A stretch of 7,376 bases of DNA from assembly GCA_003507115.1 (NCBI GenBank), contig DNWN01000121.1:449-7824 (forward strand). The letters are read 5' to 3'. The notes beneath the pieces were generated by a model, which was not told the DNA's origin, ran no database searches, and saw nothing but the letters and a program-made list of their open reading frames with translations. Position 1 is the stretch's first letter. Each line of letters begins with the position of its first letter. A program made the position numbers and the translations under genes. The stretch is from Cryomorphaceae bacterium (GTDB taxonomy: Bacteria > Bacteroidota > Bacteroidia > Flavobacteriales > Schleiferiaceae). Positions 6,688 through 7,376 of this stretch are shown here, piece by piece.

Positions 6688-7376
6688 GTGAATACGATCG
6701 TCGCATTGTCCACCCCTCCGGGATCTGGCGCTTTGGGCATCCTGAGACTTTCAGGGGACCAAGCCTTGACCCTGGTTCAACCTTTCTTTCCAGGCATAAA
6801 ATCCTGGACCCCTAGGCATGCCCATTTTGCGCGCTTTGTCCTTGAGGGGGACGTGTTGGATGAAGTGGTGGCCATCACCTTCCCAGGCCCCAATTCCTAC
6901 ACCGGCGAAGACGTGGTGGAACTGAGTTTTCACGGCTCCCCCTTTATTCTTGAATCCGCCTTAAACGCACTCCTGGCCCATGGGGCGAACCTGGCCAAAG
7001 CCGGCGAATTCACCCAACGCGCCTTTTTCAACGGCAAGTTGGACCTTTCTCAAGCGGAAGCTGTGGGGGATTTGATTGCATCGGAATCGGCCTCGGCGCA
7101 CCGTTTGGCTTTCCGGCAAATGAAAGGCAGCATTTCCAAGCGTTTGCAGGCCCTGCGTCAGCAATTGATCGACTTTGCCGCCTTGATTGAGTTGGAGTTG
7201 GACTTTGTGGAGGAAGATGTGGAATTCGCGCAGCGGCCCGCGTTGCTGAACTTGCTTTCGGACCTGGAAGGGGAAATCCAAAAAATGCTGCACACCTTCA
7301 AGCTGGGTCGGGCCATCCAGGACGGTATTCCGCTCGTGCTTGCCGGCGCCCCCAATGCGGGTAAATCCACCCTGTT
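6688..7376 (+). CDS. mnmE: MnmE tRNA modification GTPase, N-terminal part, cut by window edge
   Basis: MnmE, with MnmG, adds an aminomethyl-type group to the wobble uridine (U34) of certain tRNAs, using a folate-derived one-carbon unit. The readable 229 residues begin with TIVALSTPPGSGALGILRLSG. They continue through the folate-binding N-domain (FPGPNSYTGEDVVELSFHGSP, AGEFTQRAFFNGKLDLSQAEAV) into the helical domain. They end in the G1 P-loop GAPNAGKSTL (residues 220-229), where the window stops. The remaining G domain and the C-terminal catalytic cysteine are off the edge. No in-frame ATG exists near the start. GTG 6688 gives MNTIVAL, matching the short M-D-T-I starts of other MnmE proteins. 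GTG 6670 (MPYLRSVNTIVAL) is the alternative. The gene follows the dnaA cluster on the same strand after a 107-base gap. Confidence 0.95.
   Translation, partial: MNTIVALSTPPGSGALGILRLSGDQALTLVQPFFPGIKSWTPRHAHFARFVLEGDVLDEVVAITFPGPNSYTGEDVVELSFHGSPFILESALNALLAHGANLAKAGEFTQRAFFNGKLDLSQAEAVGDLIASESASAHRLAFRQMKGSISKRLQALRQQLIDFAALIELELDFVEEDVEFAQRPALLNLLSDLEGEIQKMLHTFKLGRAIQDGIPLVLAGAPNAGKSTL

Overview
This window looks like ordinary chromosomal DNA of a Bacteroidota member, most likely near the Flavobacteriales. The DnaA C-terminal signature has the KDH-ATV-LHACR form, and the thioesterase active-site loop has the YYGNY form. A secreted zinc peptidase ends in what looks like a worn type IX secretion tail. 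The gene order thioesterase / dnaA / low-molecular-weight phosphatase / RsmI-like methyltransferase also fits that group from memory. Coding DNA is fairly GC-rich for the group, while the 239-base gap upstream of dnaA is strongly AT-rich in its left half.

Layout: bases 1-566 (minus) hold the N-terminal 188 codons of prmC, the release-factor glutamine methyltransferase, cut by the window edge inside its NPPY motif. About 30 bases away and divergent is ribD (597-1628, plus), the bifunctional deaminase/reductase of riboflavin synthesis. It overlaps by four bases (ATGA) a gene for a secreted M4/M36-like metallopeptidase (1625-3298). Six bases later, convergent, ends a hotdog-fold acyl-CoA thioesterase (3305-3715, minus). 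The gap 3716-3954 holds an AT-only imperfect inverted repeat but no recognisable DnaA boxes. Then follow dnaA (3955-5391), a low-molecular-weight protein-tyrosine phosphatase (5388-5864) and an RsmI-like SAM methyltransferase (5855-6580). All three overlap and probably form one transcript. After about 107 bases containing several small hairpins, mnmE begins at a non-ATG codon (GTG 6688 preferred) and runs off the right edge inside its P-loop.

The genes serve translation (prmC, the RsmI-like enzyme, mnmE), replication initiation (dnaA), riboflavin synthesis (ribD), acyl-CoA turnover and secreted proteolysis. Gene packing is tight: one 4-base overlap in the ribD pair, a 4-base and a 10-base overlap in the dnaA cluster, and a 6-base convergent junction. 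I see no mobile element, tRNA, rRNA, CRISPR array or clear intrinsic terminator. I do not see a new defence or biosynthetic system. The items most worth a second look are the dnaA upstream region, the mnmE leader, the peptidase with a reduced C-terminal tail, and the RsmI paralogue of unknown substrate.
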